The translations under genes and the position numbers were made by a program. Source: Hexactinellida sp. DTS-2022 (lineage: Eukaryota; Porifera; Hexactinellida). Taken from it: a stretch of DNA of 64,000 nt. The DNA lies in NCBI GenBank assembly GCA_028753945.1, contig JAPNXP010000016.1:2140001-2204000 (forward strand), in the 5' to 3' direction. The notes under the pieces were generated by a model, which ran no database searches, was not told the DNA's origin, and saw only the letters and a list, made by a program, of their open reading frames with translations. Shown in pieces: positions 63,801-64,000 of this stretch (position 1 is the stretch's first letter; the number at the start of each line of letters is the position of its first letter).

Positions 63801-64000
63801 GTCAGTCACTAACAAATATTAATATCAAATTATTATTTTAATGATGATTGCAGTTTTCACCTACTTGGTTATGACACTACGATATAATATATATACGGCA
63901 ACCACAACAATAACCACATAATAATTAGAACATAATAAAATCTAAGTCACGTACTTATCTGTCGTCATAAAAGTCATTTATAAAAGGATTTATTGATCTA

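Noticed and set aside
1-64000. Full-length transposase or reverse transcriptase genes for the many repeats
   Set aside because: No ORF with transposase, integrase or RT motifs is visible. All repeats here look non-autonomous.

Overview
The window is nuclear DNA from an animal, most plausibly an early-branching invertebrate such as a sponge; lineage confidence is low. The evidence is spliceosomal GT-AG introns (many 45-200 bp), AT-rich intergenic DNA, a eukaryotic tRNA gene with internal promoter boxes, and metazoan-type genes (NBR1, vault PARP/PARP4, PIGA, SLC30A5, IARS2). It is densely sprinkled with short inverted-repeat elements (MITEs), mostly with CAGT...ACTG ends next to TA. They sit in most introns longer than about 150 bp.

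Layout, left to right. 1282-3240 (-): 5' part of a gene with a low-complexity Ser/Thr/Tyr/Ala-rich N terminus that runs off the left edge. 5129-9767 (+): NBR1 autophagy receptor, four exons. 10504-12588 (+): DNA polymerase eta, intronless. 12757-13731 (-): Trm9/ALKBH8-type tRNA wobble-uridine methyltransferase. 14088-16457 (+): NCBP2 cap-binding subunit, whose first intron ends in a minisatellite built from its own splice acceptor. 16879-21074 (+): PIGA, with an antisense ORF and a tRNA-Asp(GTC) in intron 3. 21475-24236 (-): SLC30A5/ZnT5 zinc transporter. 25092-53023 (-): a 28-kb vault-PARP locus. 53461-54477 (+): coiled-coil protein divergent from it. 54786-63800 and beyond (+): mitochondrial IARS2, with intronless cytosolic RARS1 nested in one intron and antisense ALKBH7 in the next.

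The most unusual part is the vault-PARP locus. Nine constant exons (45861-53023) encode BRCT, PARP regulatory and catalytic, VIT and VWA domains and end in phase 0. Downstream lie five large open exons (41681-44983, 39159-41264, 35717-38740, 32550-35300, 25092-32297). Each starts at a phase-0 splice acceptor and ends with a stop after a copy of the PARP4 C-terminal domain that binds major vault protein. Their middles are unrelated: FG-containing Pro/Met-rich repeats with polyQ, a Ser/acidic region, FH1-like proline repeats, Gly-rich repeats, and about 300 heptads of the form YTPTSPS, close to the RNA polymerase II CTD heptad. Three of the exons also carry the first ~70 residues of actin, and one keeps the actin C-terminal tail. 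The simplest reading is one gene with a choice of terminal exons that puts different cargo or scaffold modules behind a common vault-targeting tag. Separate tandem genes are the alternative. Transcript data would decide.

Other notable points are 20 tandem decoy splice acceptors in NCBP2, each of which would give an immediate stop codon; an apparent one-base frameshift in ALKBH7 just before its 2-oxoglutarate-binding arginine; and a MITE inserted inside another MITE.
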